A model generated the notes under the pieces. It was not told where the DNA came from, did no database searches, and saw only the letters and a list, made by a program, of their open reading frames with translations. A stretch of DNA of 64,000 bases from Calocera cornea HHB12733 (Eukaryota; Basidiomycota; Dacrymycetes; Dacrymycetales; Dacrymycetaceae), in the NCBI GenBank assembly GCA_001632435.1, contig KV423936.1:124001-188000 (forward strand), read 5' to 3'. Below are positions 10,930-22,136 of the stretch, one piece after another. The position numbers were made by a program, and so were the translations under genes. Numbering within the stretch: position 1 is the first letter of the stretch; each line of letters begins with the position of its first letter.

Positions 10930-11675
10930 ATGTCTTACTCGCCGTTGTATAAGCGGCCACTCGATGTGTTTTACTTCCTCTGGTTCCTTGTGAGCGTTAC
11001 AGATGACTTGATTGAATTGTGTTCAATGTCACTCAGGTCAATCTACCCATATCCCTGTGCTTAGATATGCAACACATCTATCCCGAGTACCTCGTTCCAG
11101 AGCAACTGAAGAGCATCTACACCCACTGGTTGGAGCTCTCAAGCGACCCAATTACGCTTGGGGGGCTTGGGCTTATCGGACATCCCGGTCAATACACATG
11201 GTGCTCTATTGCCTTGTGGTTCGAAACGTACGTCCAGTCGAGACCATTCGTATACAGAAGGACACATTGACATTCCCATGCCGATAGATTCCTCCAGATT
11301 CCGACCTTCTTTATTGGCTTATGGGGTCTTTGGAATGGTAACGGACTGATAACCTCGGTCCAACCTGAAGTACTGATCACGACCCTCCCAGCTTCTCGCC
11401 GGGCCAACATCCTGATACTGATCTATGGAGCCTCTACAGCAACCATCGTTTTGGAGTGCATCGCAACGATTCTGTCTGTTCCTGCCACCTCAGAGCTCAC
11501 AATCAGCGGCGGTATTCCATCCGTTACCGAAGCGCAGCGTATTGTCCTGCTGAAGGCCTATACACCTTACCTCGTGGTACCGACATTGATGACGCTGGAT
11601 ATGGGTTGGCGCTTATGGAAGTTGGTGGATGAGAGTGCAAATCTGGCGAAGAACTCGCATGCGAAGAGCCTTTAG
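10930..11675 (+). CDS. EXPERA-domain membrane protein, TMEM97/sigma-2 receptor-like, copy B, 194 aa
   Basis: Four exons: 10930-10989, 11037-11227, 11288-11337 and 11392-11675. These have exactly the same lengths (60, 191, 50 and 284 nt) and phases as copy A, which proves shared ancestry of the gene structure. The protein starts MSYSPLYKRPLDVFYFLWF and keeps LDMQ (Asp of the sigma-2 ligand site) and the SSDP motif, with FLQIPTFFIGLWGLW, ASRRANILILIYGAS and a final helix AYTPYLVVPTLMTLDMGW. Four hydrophobic segments are visible. It lies head to head with copy A (270 bp between start codons) and converges on copy C. The role is inferred to be sterol or lipid binding in endomembranes; the substrate is not known. 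Confidence 0.84.
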
Positions 11676-11851
11676 CTCACAGTATCTGATGAATCTCGAT
11701 GCATGTCATTGGCGCTATGCTTGTAACTAGATCATGGAACAGGGACATCAGGGAAAGCGTTCGCAGTTTGATATGGCGCTCGGCAGACTCCGTCCCATTC
11801 AAAACTGCTATCTCATGATTGTGAAGACGCGGGGGACCGTCACCTCTCGCC

Positions 11852-12588
11852 TCAGAGGCTCTTCGTCTCGGCCTTCTTCGTCAACTGGACTGCTGTCTCC
11901 ACTAAGCGCAACGTGCGGAAGCCGATATCGACGGTCATGATAGTCGGTACTATCATGAATGGTACGTAGCTTGAGAGCAGCAGATAGCGTTGAATATCGG
12001 TCAGAGACGTAAGTCCTGCCTTGATCGTGATATCGCTTGTGGTGGGGAGTGCCAGGACTGTCATGACACAGGGAAGCACGGTCGTGGCGGTCGATGCCGC
12101 GTAGATGAGTATCAAAACATTGATGCGAGGCGAAGCTATTTCCGGATGTCATCAGCATGTTCTATACTAGAAACAACATAAAGTACCCGTCCATAGACCA
12201 TATAGAGCGATGAAGAACGTAGGTAGCTGAAAGAATCTGCGGCTTCATAAGCATTAGGAAAACTTTACGTGTCGAATATGGCCAACCCTTCTAAGAAGAA
12301 GAACGACTTGATCCAAGCAAAGTCACCAGGACTTCCAATGAGACCCAAAGCACCAGACACGACCGGATCATTAGAAGTTCTGAGGTACCAAGCGAGGAAG
12401 TCCTTGAGTGGTTGAGGCACTAGATGCGGAGGGTAAAAGGGCTGCAAGTCCATGCATATCGTCGCAGGAATATGAATCTGTATCGCTCTGATGTCAGAGC
12501 AAATATTGGAGACACTGATACGACGGACCAAGAAGAAGGCGAAGTAGACAAGGTCCAGCGGACGTTTCGTGAGAGGTACGCGAGCCAT
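11852..12588 (-). CDS. EXPERA-domain membrane protein, TMEM97/sigma-2 receptor-like, copy C, 200 aa
   Basis: Four exons on the minus strand: 12588-12529, 12477-12269, 12236-12187 and 12135-11852. Exons 1, 3 and 4 have the same lengths as in copies A and B; exon 2 is 18 nt longer, adding six residues before the second helix. The protein begins MARVPLTKRPLDLVYFAFF and keeps IHIPATICMDLQ with the conserved Asp, the SNDP motif, FFQLPTFFIALYGLW, ASPRINVLILIYAAS and a last helix SYVPFMIVPTIMTVDIGF. Its start codon is 144 bp from the divergent F-box gene. Together with copies A and B it forms a local family; which copy is ancestral cannot be told from the window. Confidence 0.84.
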
Positions 12589-12732
12589 CACTGTGACTTC
12601 GCGTAGGTCAGGAAGATGGAGGCAGCGCGCGTCGTCAGGGACGCGTCCCTGCTGATAGAGCCCTGACAACGGGTGTTGTGCTTCTTCCTGTTTTACGCCC
12701 CAGCCACCACTCGCGACCCCGTCCCTCCACCC

Positions 12733-14474
12733 ATGCACCGTATACTGAAGATACTGGAGATCGTCGAGATCATTGCGAGTTTCTTGAGTCAAATAGATTT
12801 GGAGTCGATAGGACGTATCCATCCGCTGTTTCATCAGCTGGCAGTCGATCGTCGATGGCAAAGCTTGCAAGGATTTGGAGACCTTCTAGCAGCTCTTCCC
12901 GATGACATGGTGAAGATCGTGACGCGCACCGGCCGTTTTAAAAGAATTCCTCTACACGTAAGCTTATCTTGCGACTGGAACACTCATGTATTATACTTAA
13001 CCCATCCAAACAGGAAGTCACTCGACCTCCAAACCTGCTCGAGCAGGCAATCTTCCAGAACTATGCGAGAAGGGTTCGATGCTTCACATATACATCCCCT
13101 TACGACGACTATCGAAATATTTCCCTCCTGGTCGAACCATCTCCGGAGGAACCCTGGTTGCTGCCGCGGTTGGACTTCCTCATTCTCTTTGCGCGAGATT
13201 GGAACGACGCTTTCGAAGGAGCACTGCGGCGCCTGCTCTGTCCCAGCCTTGAACATGTCGAAGTCATCTTCTCAAATGACGATGTGATACGGACTAAGAG
13301 CCGTTTTCTTGCTCGACTGTTCCAAGTTATGGACCAATTCTTAGGCACTTCGTTAAAAACACTCCGGATTAGGGGCGTTGAGGATTTCAGATCGATATCC
13401 GAGCCCGAAGACAAACAGCTACTCTCGCTTTTGCGCAAACTCAGAAATCTCAGCAACTTCGCCCTGGATATACTTGTCCTGTCGATCTCGGCTATCACGG
13501 AGCTATCCGAGGTACCATATTTGCAGCGGCTCAGCCTAATAGGGGTCGAGTCTGGATACGATCGAATCCGACCCTTCACCGCCCCGGACTTCACCTGGGA
13601 CCACGGCTTTGGTTCGCTCACCGCGCTAACCATGTTGAAGGCTCACACGGGATATGTCCTCCGGTTCTTGCAATGCATCAAGACGCGTCAACTGCGCCGA
13701 TTTTCTATCCGAATCGACGATGGTGCTGTCGCCGAAGCTCGGGACATCATCCGTTTGATCGCATCCCGCTGGCCGGACTTACTATCAATGTCAATCGAAC
13801 TTGGCGACTCTCACCGGAATGAAGACTTGGAGCGAACGACAATCAATCACGCGGACCTCGCTCCTCTCACCTGCTGCCGTCATTTACAAAACCTCGGCGT
13901 CTTAGGTGCTGCGCTCGTTCTCGAGCTGTCGGACAGCCTTATCGCGGACTTGGCGGCAGCTTGTCCAGAGATGGAGTCTCTGTACTTGGTCGATGGCGAA
14001 CCTGGACAGCGTCGCCTGCTTCCATCATCCCAACTGCAGTTGACGGCTATCAGCCTGGTTCATCTGGCGAAGGGGTGCACGAAACTCAAGTATGTTGGCC
14101 TCGCCGTACAATATACGGAGAGCGCCATGGACGCGGCACTTGTGGAGACGAAGACAGGCGAAGACATCGCAAGCCGCTTGACGGGGCTCGACCTTTGCAC
14201 AAGCATCATCGATAACGTGCCCCGCTGCGCGGCGCTCCTCACCCAGCTCTTCCCGTATCTGGCCACGATCGACTGCGCACCGATGGCATTCTGGAGCAGG
14301 GAGATGTATGACCGGCTCCAGCAGATCGACTCGACTACGGAAGCGGCGCGAGTACAGAACGTGGAGATGCTAATCAGCGAACTCGGCGTGCAGAGGGAGG
14401 GACGTATGGCGACCGTGCCAAGCGCGAGAGCCCGCTTAGAAAGAACGTCAGGAGTGCAAGGAGTACAGTTGTGA
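12733..14474 (+). CDS. Basidiomycete F-box/LRR-like protein, 561 aa
   Basis: Two exons, 12733-12957 and 13014-14474, with a 56-nt gtaagc...acag intron. The start MHRILKILEIVEIIASFL with RIHPLFHQLAVDRRWQSL is the degenerate F-box layout common in mushroom genomes (MHR...EI...I...L...A...C..W). After the intron the protein is Leu-rich with irregular LRR-like segments (PRLDFLILF, LKTLRIRGV, LRNLSNFALDI, LQRLSLIGV, LQNLGVLGAAL, MESLYLVDG). Known for the family: substrate adaptor of SCF ubiquitin ligases, though most mushroom paralogs are uncharacterised. No transmembrane segment is seen. The target is unknown. Confidence 0.75.
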
Positions 14475-15239
14475 CAGTAGACGAGGAACGAGGGTCTCAA
14501 CAGCAACTAAGAACGGTTTGCGGGATAGATCACAGAGGTTGTTGTTGAACTGCAACTAGTTAATCGATTGGATTTGGGATATACAAGGTCGATTAGTATG
14601 ACACGGGCAAATGCGACAGAAGACTAGCTAAGAAACACGCTGGGGTAACGGCGATTGTTGACGCGAAACGGCTACAAGCTATGGATTTGGTGTTCGGGAC
14701 GATACAGCAGGAGCTGGCAACAAAGTAGGGAGAAAACGAGGAGAAAGCGGAAACAGGAAAACAATTCGTGCAATTCCACAAGTGCAATTTGTTCTGATCC
14801 GAGACAGACAGGATGCTATCGCTGATGATGATATGAAGTCGTTGTCGCCGTTAGCGTCGACAGGATGATGTTCGTTGATGATGATGCTGGCGCGTCCAAT
14901 GTATGCAATAAGAGAGATCTCCGATCCAGCAGCAATGTATTCCCACGGTGAGGGCACACGCAAAGCAAAGTCTCACGCACGGCAGTCCGGCCTGGTGCGC
15001 TTGCCCTGCTTATGTCTCGCGAGTCCTTGCGTGGTCGAGAACAAGTGCTTGCACCCGCGGCACCGACGTTGGTCTTCTACGACCGAGTGATGGGTCATGT
15101 CTTGCGACTTAGGCGTTGAAGCGAGGGTGCGGCGCTCACGCAGCGCGTAGCGTGTTTGGGAGACGATCTTGGGGGCTGTTGCCTCCGCAAGTTCGGTGTT
15201 AGCCGCAGTGCGCTAGAGACGAAGATGAGCTTTAAACAG
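14475..15239. other. Intergenic spacer between convergent F-box and unknown genes
   Basis: This 765-bp stretch is AT-richer than its surroundings. I see no ORF with family similarity, no tRNA and no strong repeat apart from short GATGATGATG runs near 14825 and 14875. It should carry the 3' UTRs of both neighbours. Confidence 0.5.
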
Positions 15240-16703
15240 CTACGGGAGAAGGGGTTGACGAACCTCAGCGTCGGTCGTCGCTTGCTGCACCTGAAGCTGC
15301 GTAAGCAGGATGCGCGCCGTGCCTCTATTGAGTGTAGAGCCGCGCGCAGGTAGTTCGAGTGCCTTCTTCGCGCGCTTGGCCCGGGTTTTCACAGCGGGAG
15401 CCTCCTGCTTTGGCGAGGCATGCTGAACAGCAGGGTGGGTGGGCGACTCGTCCATCTGGCTGACGTGTGTCTGTGTCGCTGTAGGGACCGCTGGAGTAGG
15501 AACGCCCTCTTCCATGGGGATCACAGCAGGCTGTACAGAAGCGACGGCGGACGCAGCAGCCCGCGCAGGTCCAGGTCCAGATAGGATAGGACCCAAATGA
15601 CGCTGCATACATGCATGAGCACAACGCTCCTCCCACAGAGCTGCATTGACTCACCCTAGATTCGACTATCTTCAGGGCGTCCGCTGGCGGCTCCAGCCCT
15701 TCCTGCCTCGCCCGCCCCACGGCGAGCTGCGCAAACAGGACCTCCTTGCTCCCCGTGGCCTTCCTCCTGATCTCGGTAGTAGCGGCCTTCGGCTTCCCGC
15801 GACTCTTCTTCGCTGGGCGCTCGTCCGCCACAGCGGGAGTGGGGTCCTCCACATGCTTGCGCTTGAGGCCCAGCGGTTTGGCTGGTGCCTTGAGCGCAGC
15901 CTTCGGTTCAGGAGCGAGCACAAACGATGCTGCCTGGCCGGTAGCGGCAGCAGCAGCCTTCCTCCCGCTGCTCCTCGTCCTCGGCCCCGCCATATCCACC
16001 ACTGCGAGCGGGGTGCGCTCCTTCCCCCGCAAGGGAGTCGGACTCGGGACGGGTCGCGCGTTCTCGTCCGGCCTCACAGCAGGGCGAAGGTGAAGCTTCG
16101 CGTCCGTTTTTGCTTTTGCGACGGTGGCGTGATAGTTGGCTTTAGCCTTTTTGGCGGAGAGCTGTTGGGCTGTTAGAGCTTGGCGCATTTCGGGGGTGAG
16201 GCGGATGACGGCTATATGCATACAGTCAGAGGTTTGAATGGGGAAAGAGGGAAGAAGCGCTTACTCTTCACGGGGCTGACACTCTCGTCATAGGAAGACA
16301 CCTCTCCCTGCTTCTCCACCCAATCTTTGATCCTCCTCTGCGGCGTAAACTTAGCGGTGACCTTCCTATACCGCTCAAACGCGCCCTCCCTCATCTTCCG
16401 CGCGTTCCACCTCATCCGCATCTCCTCATCAATGCTGTACTCCTCCTCCTTCCCCTCCAGCTCCGGCCAGTAGTCGTAGTCTGTCATGTCCTCAGTGCGC
16501 TCTGAGGCGTCCAGGTCGCGCCGGTCGAAGAGCGCGGCCCAGTGCTTGAAGGCGGCCTTGAACGTGGGGAACTGTGGCTGGAGGACAGTGGGCGGAGGCA
16601 GGTCCCATGTGTATTGCACGTTACGAGATAGCCGGAGGCGTTTCTTGGGCAGTGTGCGTGAGGGGGAGCTGACTGCGATCTGGGGGGAGTCAACAGGGAC
16701 CAT
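15240..16703 (-). CDS. Unknown basic nuclear-type protein, 452 aa
   Basis: Three exons on the minus strand: 16703-16265, 16211-15655 and 15602-15240. I do not recognise a family. The first about 150 residues are the best-ordered part: PKKRLRLSRNVQYTWDL, then an aromatic/acidic segment (FKHWAALFDRR, DYDYWPELEGKEEEYSIDEEMRMRW) and a short helix (MREGAFERYRKVTAKFTPQRR). The rest is Ala/Pro/Lys-rich and disordered, with several basic clusters that could be nuclear localisation signals (PLGLKRKHVE, ERPAKKSRGKPK, TRAKRAKKALE). The start is set at MVPVDSPQ because upstream in-frame sequence is low complexity and looks like 5' UTR; an ATG at 17075 is in frame. A chromatin role is only a guess from the basic clusters. 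Confidence 0.6.
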
Positions 16704-17537
16704 GCTGGGCTTGCAGGTGCGGGTAAGGTGGGGTTGTAGGTTGGATTGGATTGGGTGGGTTACGGGGGATGTGACTGGGTATGACTGCGGGGGCTGTTTG
16801 TTCAAACAAGGTGCGAACGTCGGTGATTGCACAGTGGGTGCTACAAAGCGAGAAGAGAAGATGATGGTCAAGAGCAAGATGGATGATCGAGGGACGGGGT
16901 GGAAGTTGGAGCCAGGGTCGGAGCCGGAGTCGGAGTCGGAGATGAAGAGAAGGGCGAGGGGGGTTTGAATAGAAGCTCGGGGTCGGCCGCGGACAAACAG
17001 CGACAGCCGCCTCGGCTCAGGGCTTCTGCGCTTCTGAGAACCCGACGCGTAGTCACGTGTTGATTTCTTTTGCACCCGCTGCCCACGTGAACGCCCGCTA
17101 TGTATGCACCGCCATGCGCCGCATTCCAGTCGCTTTACGGGTCTGTTTGCTCATAATTGGAGGCTACGAATCGTGCATGATGGATGGGAAGCTAGCTGAC
17201 TCGTTTGACCGCCCATGAGAAGATCCCAACACCCGGCCCCGCCGTATCCACGCAACGCCCACGTGGCCCTCATCTAGCAACCGCCCCTCCTACGCGCTGA
17301 TACGATGCGGTCATTCCACTGAAGCACGCATGCAGCAGAACAAACCCGATGCTCATTCGAAGACAGCGATGAGTTACATCGGTTGTCCCGTGACCAGATC
17401 AGAACTAGAACCAGTAGCAGTTGTAAGCGTAACATGCACAGCAAGATTCGTCGGATGCCCGACGTGGACATCCCGTCCAGATTATGTAGCTCCATATGAA
17501 CCCGCACATCCCATCATTGTCATCTTCAGCAAGCAGC
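16704..17537. other. Intergenic: promoter of unknown gene and 3' end of JmjC copy 1
   Basis: No gene is supported in these 834 bases. The left third opens in frame with the unknown gene and has a run of GGAGTCGGAG-type units near 16910-16945. The rest is mixed sequence with two CACGTG cores (17053-17058 and 17083-17088), which are possible E-box (bHLH) sites. Confidence 0.45.
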
Positions 17538-20500
17538 TCAAGGTTTCTTCGGATACAGCAGCATCTTCACCTCCGGCACCTCCAGCCCACGCTCTTTGAA
17601 CACCGCCTCGAGCGCGGGGATCGCCTCCCCGAGCAACTGCACCCTCACCCCGTGCATCGCGTCCAGCTCGGCGTCGTCGTCCTGGTGGTAGCGGCGGTAC
17701 TTAACTTTCGTCACTTGCCTAGCATCAAGCGGGGCGCTCTCGCCGGGCTTGGCCTTCCCCTTGGGCTTGGGCTTCGGTTTAGGCTTTTTGGGAGAGGCCA
17801 GCTTGGCGTCCGCCGCAGCCCGCAGCCGCTGCACCTCGTCCACCACCAGGAAGAGGTTGATGTCCTGCTTCTTGGTGAACTCGCCATCCTGGGGCACGTA
17901 TACCCTCGGGTTCAGCAGCATCCGGTGCAGTGCGCGAAGATCATGGTCCGGCAGCATCTGTCTATCCGGCTTTACGCTGGGCAGCGTAACCGCGAAGTTG
18001 AGCAGGGCGCTGTACCACCCGTGCCGGTTCGCGTTCGTCGAAGTCTCCCCGCAAACGTACTCCTCTCTCATGCAACGCTCAGTGCGCTCGAATGAGGGCA
18101 AGTCGAAGAGTTTACCGGCCATAAAACTGTCTTCGGGCGTCCAGACGAAGTGCTTTGTCCAAGATGGCTGCAGGCTGCATTCGCATCAGCCATCAAGACG
18201 CGCCAAGACACCCAGCGTACTCACAGCGCATCGCCCGCCATGACCGGCACGTAGTAGAACGTTCCCATCCCGTTCATCTTCTCATAGTCATAGCTGACCA
18301 AGTCAAGCGCGACGCCCTCCGCGTCCTCCTCCATTCTCTTCAGCGTCTCCTCATTCGGGCGGAAGTAATACCACCATTTTTCGCCAAGCATCACCTGGAT
18401 GTAGGTGTACCGCCCGCCAGCGTCGTGGTGCCCGCCAGTCCAGCTCCAGCCGTGCGAGGCGATGAACCACGTTTCTTCGGTCAGCTCGGATACCTCCATC
18501 GCCGTGCTCTTTGACGGGATCTCGCCGTTGTAGGAGCGCAGCGTCCTGGACTGGAGTGACCTGTGCAGCCTCGTCAGTACCCTTACGTGCGATAGTTCAG
18601 TTTACATACCTGAGATACGGCGGCCAGTTGTATGATTCGTAATAGCAGTCGAGTAGGTTATTTCGCTTCTGCACGTCTGTCGCCTCTTCGAAGAACTGCT
18701 TGAATGTATGATTCGCATAGATGTCGATGTGACCCGCCTTCTCATCAGTCTCCCGCCTTGCAATGAGATTCAGATCTACACCATCATCAGGCCAGGGCTG
18801 AACAGACACCAATGCTTCATGTACGTACCTTGGAACTCATATTTCTTGTTCTCCGCCCAGTCTCGCGACCGAACAACTCCCTCAGATAGAAGCGTGTTTA
18901 TGTTGAACCCTTTCTCCGTCCAGTTTTCACCTCCATGAAGCTTGATCACAAAGTTATCGCGCAGCTTCCGCTGAACATCGTTCATATTGTCCGTCGTCCA
19001 GCGTTCTTCAAACCGAGGATCGTCTTTTGCGGGTTTCGCCAGGCGATTCATAACATCCACTCGGTCTGTCGCGAAGTGGAGCTAGGAAACGACGACATCA
19101 ATATTAAGGTACGGGAAAATCAGAATGACGCACTAGTGCAAGATTGTCCTGCATCCGGAAGCCTCTCAGTGTAGGCATGGAAGAATGTCGAAGCGTCCAG
19201 TCCGACTGAGGCTTGGCAGGCTTCTGATTGGAGTACTTCCCCTCAGACTTGATTGCCGGGATTGAGTTTTTTGGCGGATCGCTGGGTTGAGCTTGGGTCA
19301 GCTCCGTTGCAGGTGATATTTCCAACGTTGGCTGAATCATCTTCGGGGGCAGGGAAACTGGCGGAGGGGATATTGACAAGGACGGGGCCACCGCCGACAT
19401 CTTCTGAGACGGCGACGAGTGAGAAGCGTTCTCTTCCGTGAAGACGGACATGGTGGGTTTCATCTGGTGCTCCAGTACCGCGGGCTTGCAGTCAACCTGT
19501 GTCGGCTCGATCATCATATAATCCGAGAGCACATCATCGAATCTCGTGTCCGCAACGACTGGCTCAGACACGGCTGGCTCACAAGTCACCGATTCGGAGA
19601 TCATGAGATCAGATGTTGCTCCCACTGGAGTGACGTCTTCTACGGCTGAGACCATCAGTTTCTCGACCATCGATTCGGGGCCAGTCGCCTCGGATACCAT
19701 CGAGTCGGATCCCATAGTCTCGGACAACACTCCCTCAGATAGTTTCAGCTCCCTAGTCAGCAGTTCCGGGACTGGCTGCTCCATAGCCATTATATCAGAA
19801 ATCGTCAAGCCCAAATCCACCGGCTCAGAAACAATCAGGTCAACCTCCATCGTATCGGGGAGCTGTTGGTTGGAGGCCGTCAAGTCACATGCTGTTGGCT
19901 CGCTGACCACCGGTTCGCTGGAAATCGACTTGGATGCCTCACCTTTGGTGATGAGGAGGTCTGAACGCGTCATCGCTGCTGGATCCGGTGTGTCACTTGA
20001 GTCCAGAAGCATCGATGTATCAACTTGTGCATTATCCTCAGTTTCGTCTAGCCAGATCACGGGAGGCGAGTGAAGCGGTGCAGATGTGAGGGTTGTTGTG
20101 ATGCCCTCGATAGATTCCGGTGGTGATGATGCGAGAGGAGGATTATGTGGCTGTGAGTGCGAGGGATGAGGAGACATTGATGGACAGTCAACGAGTGACG
20201 ACGTATGAGCTGAGGTATCTTGGGGTGCAGCAACAGGTGGAGAAGACCGCTGAGGTGATACATGAAGAGATGGAGGAGCAGGGGATGATTCATGAGGTGA
20301 CGCGGAAGGGCGAGAAGCGGGTGGCGTCAGATGATGAGAGGAAGGATTGGGCAATGAGGTATGGGCGGAAGCCACACTGCGCGGCGATGCTGTGGGAGCC
20401 AATGTAGCGGTTGCTTCGACTTTGATGGACGTTGCTGAGGTGGAAGGGCTTTTCTGTGAGGACTGTGGATCATTAGCTGGAGGTGTCATTTCGTGGTCGG

Positions 20501-21296
20501 CCATGTTGAGGGGGTTGGTGCAGCTGTCCGCCATATCTTCATCCTGTTTGATCGCATCGTCCTTCAGGACAGGAGCGTTGCCTAAAATAGGCATGACGGG
20601 AACGACATCGTAGTCCGACGGCAAGGGTTTCTTGAAATGGATCCAACGTCGCCATGCGATACGGCGCTCCATCTGTGTATTGTTAAATGACTTGCATGCC
20701 TCTCGGAAATGGTAGTTGTCAGGGCCGTGACAATCCCTGCTTTGATGGGTCTCTGAGCCGCAGTTGAAGCACATCCTGTCAACAGGAGGCTCCCCTGCCA
20801 CGGGTGGAAGCTCATAGAGGCGCGTCTTCAGTTCATTGAAGTATTTGCGACGGTCAGCCTGAGCTCTGGATTGGTGTCGCTGGTAGGCAGAGCGGCGATC
20901 GTCATGCGGACCCTTGGGATATCGACTGACGGACGAGTTACGAATTGGCGAGCGCTCGCGTGCGTCGTACGCGTGATGATTGTCGCCGTCGCTCCGCCAA
21001 GGAGGCCGTTGGCCGTAACGATAATGCTCGCGAGCAGGCTCTTGCTGGCCATATCGGGTACGATGCTGTGTTCCATAAGGATCGTGGTTCGACTGGTTGG
21101 GAGGCGCATAGTATGAAGGAGGCGGGGCAGCAGAATACGAAGGTGCCGGGGGATGATAATGGGGATACGGCGCTCCATAAGGCACATAGACGTACTGTTG
21201 CGTCATGGTCTTCTCCTTGTCTGACCAGTCCCAAGTATCTTCGTACCCTTGGTCGGGGGACGTAGAACGAAAAACGGGATCAGACAGCCGGGCCAT
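17538..21296 (-). CDS. JmjC-domain protein with CCHC zinc knuckle, copy 1 (HxD intact), 1184 aa
   Basis: Five exons on the minus strand: 21296-19134, 19081-18829, 18775-18610, 18560-18225 and 18174-17538. The first exon encodes a Tyr/Pro-rich and Arg-rich N-terminus, a CX2CX4HX4C knuckle (CFNCGSETHQSRDC, about 174), then a long Ser/Thr/Pro-rich part with degenerate VSEP repeats. Exons 2-5 encode the JmjC fold: FVIKLHGGENWTEKGFN, SHGWSWTGGHHDAGGRYTY (HxD, about 904), GEKWWYYFRP, and a distal His in WTKHFVWTPEDS (about 980). The layout matches the KDM2/7-like JmjC subgroup, whose enzymes are Fe(II)/2-oxoglutarate demethylases. The C-terminus is Lys/Pro-rich. Catalysis and substrate are not shown. 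It is a tandem paralog of the next gene, with the same intron positions and phases. Confidence 0.78.
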
Positions 21297-21433
21297 GCCT
21301 TCTTATATGCGGTGCGAGGCGAAGGCGATCAAAGCGTGTCAGATGTCCGGGGGAGCCAGCGGGATCCGACGGATTTGCAAATTGGGGTGGGTGGCAGCCC
21401 CGGGTGCTCTACTGATGTGCCCTACCCAGATCT
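20897..21433 (-). repeat. Duplicated 5' segment, copy 1 (5' coding end plus promoter of JmjC copy 1)
   Basis: By eye this segment is nearly identical in nucleotide sequence to 24944-25498. It covers about the first 130 codons and roughly 135 bp upstream of the ATG, including third codon positions. Weaker similarity continues upstream to about 21660 (for example GGAATTTGCGTGAAG at about 21628 and its counterpart near 25664). The JmjC exons are clearly more diverged. The pattern suggests gene conversion or a recent local copy at the 5' ends. Confidence 0.75.
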
Positions 21434-22136
21434 TCTCGTCGGATTTCGACGATCGGGTTTGCACGGTGCACAGCGGCTGGAGTCCACGATTCTGCTAACC
21501 AGCGAGACACAGCGTCCGATTCTTGGAAGAGGAAGTGACTCTGAGGTGCAAAGGGGAGCCAAATATAGGGGGGAAGATCGTCTTTTGTAGTCGCGACGAA
21601 GTCATGCTGAGTATGACGAAGTGATCGGAATTTGCGTGAAGGCCAGTGGCTGACCTGGCGACCCGCGGGCGGAAGTGATCCGCAGCTTCACCCCTTCCGG
21701 GATCCCCATTGCGGAAAGATATGCGCAACAAAACATCGGCGAGGCCATTTTGTTTGAACCGAGGATTCTCTAGTTCCAGCTTTGTTTGAGTCTTCGAGGA
21801 CATTACCGTTGTGCTGTCGTCACATTCGGCCATCGCCCCCTTAGCATCCGGGAGCTGGGGATATTCGGGAGCTATTCGGCACGCATGAAGACATGTCAAA
21901 GAACATTCGGCATCCATTCGGCATCATCGATCGATAACGATGGACTCGCGGATGATGTTCGGCGTCAAGGGTGATGAACCCATTTGCATCTTCCTGACCT
22001 ACGCAAAATCACAATTGATGGTCCGCGTACCGCTTAGAAAACGTCCTCTGGAACTTGCATGACTAAGTATCATACATCTACAGTGGGCTCACAGCATGCG
22101 TTGGCTGTCTCGACGCAAGCACCTCCTTGATCAGCT
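21297..22136. promoter_or_regulatory. Promoter region of JmjC copy 1 with a cluster of ATTCGG motifs
   Basis: This 840-bp intergenic stretch lies upstream of JmjC copy 1 and downstream of copy 2. No gene is seen. The part next to the start codon belongs to the duplicated 5' segment. Further out, ATTCGG occurs five times in 98 bp (starting at 21824, 21863, 21874, 21905 and 21916), with two pairs exactly 11 bp apart. The regulatory meaning is inferred. Confidence 0.4.
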
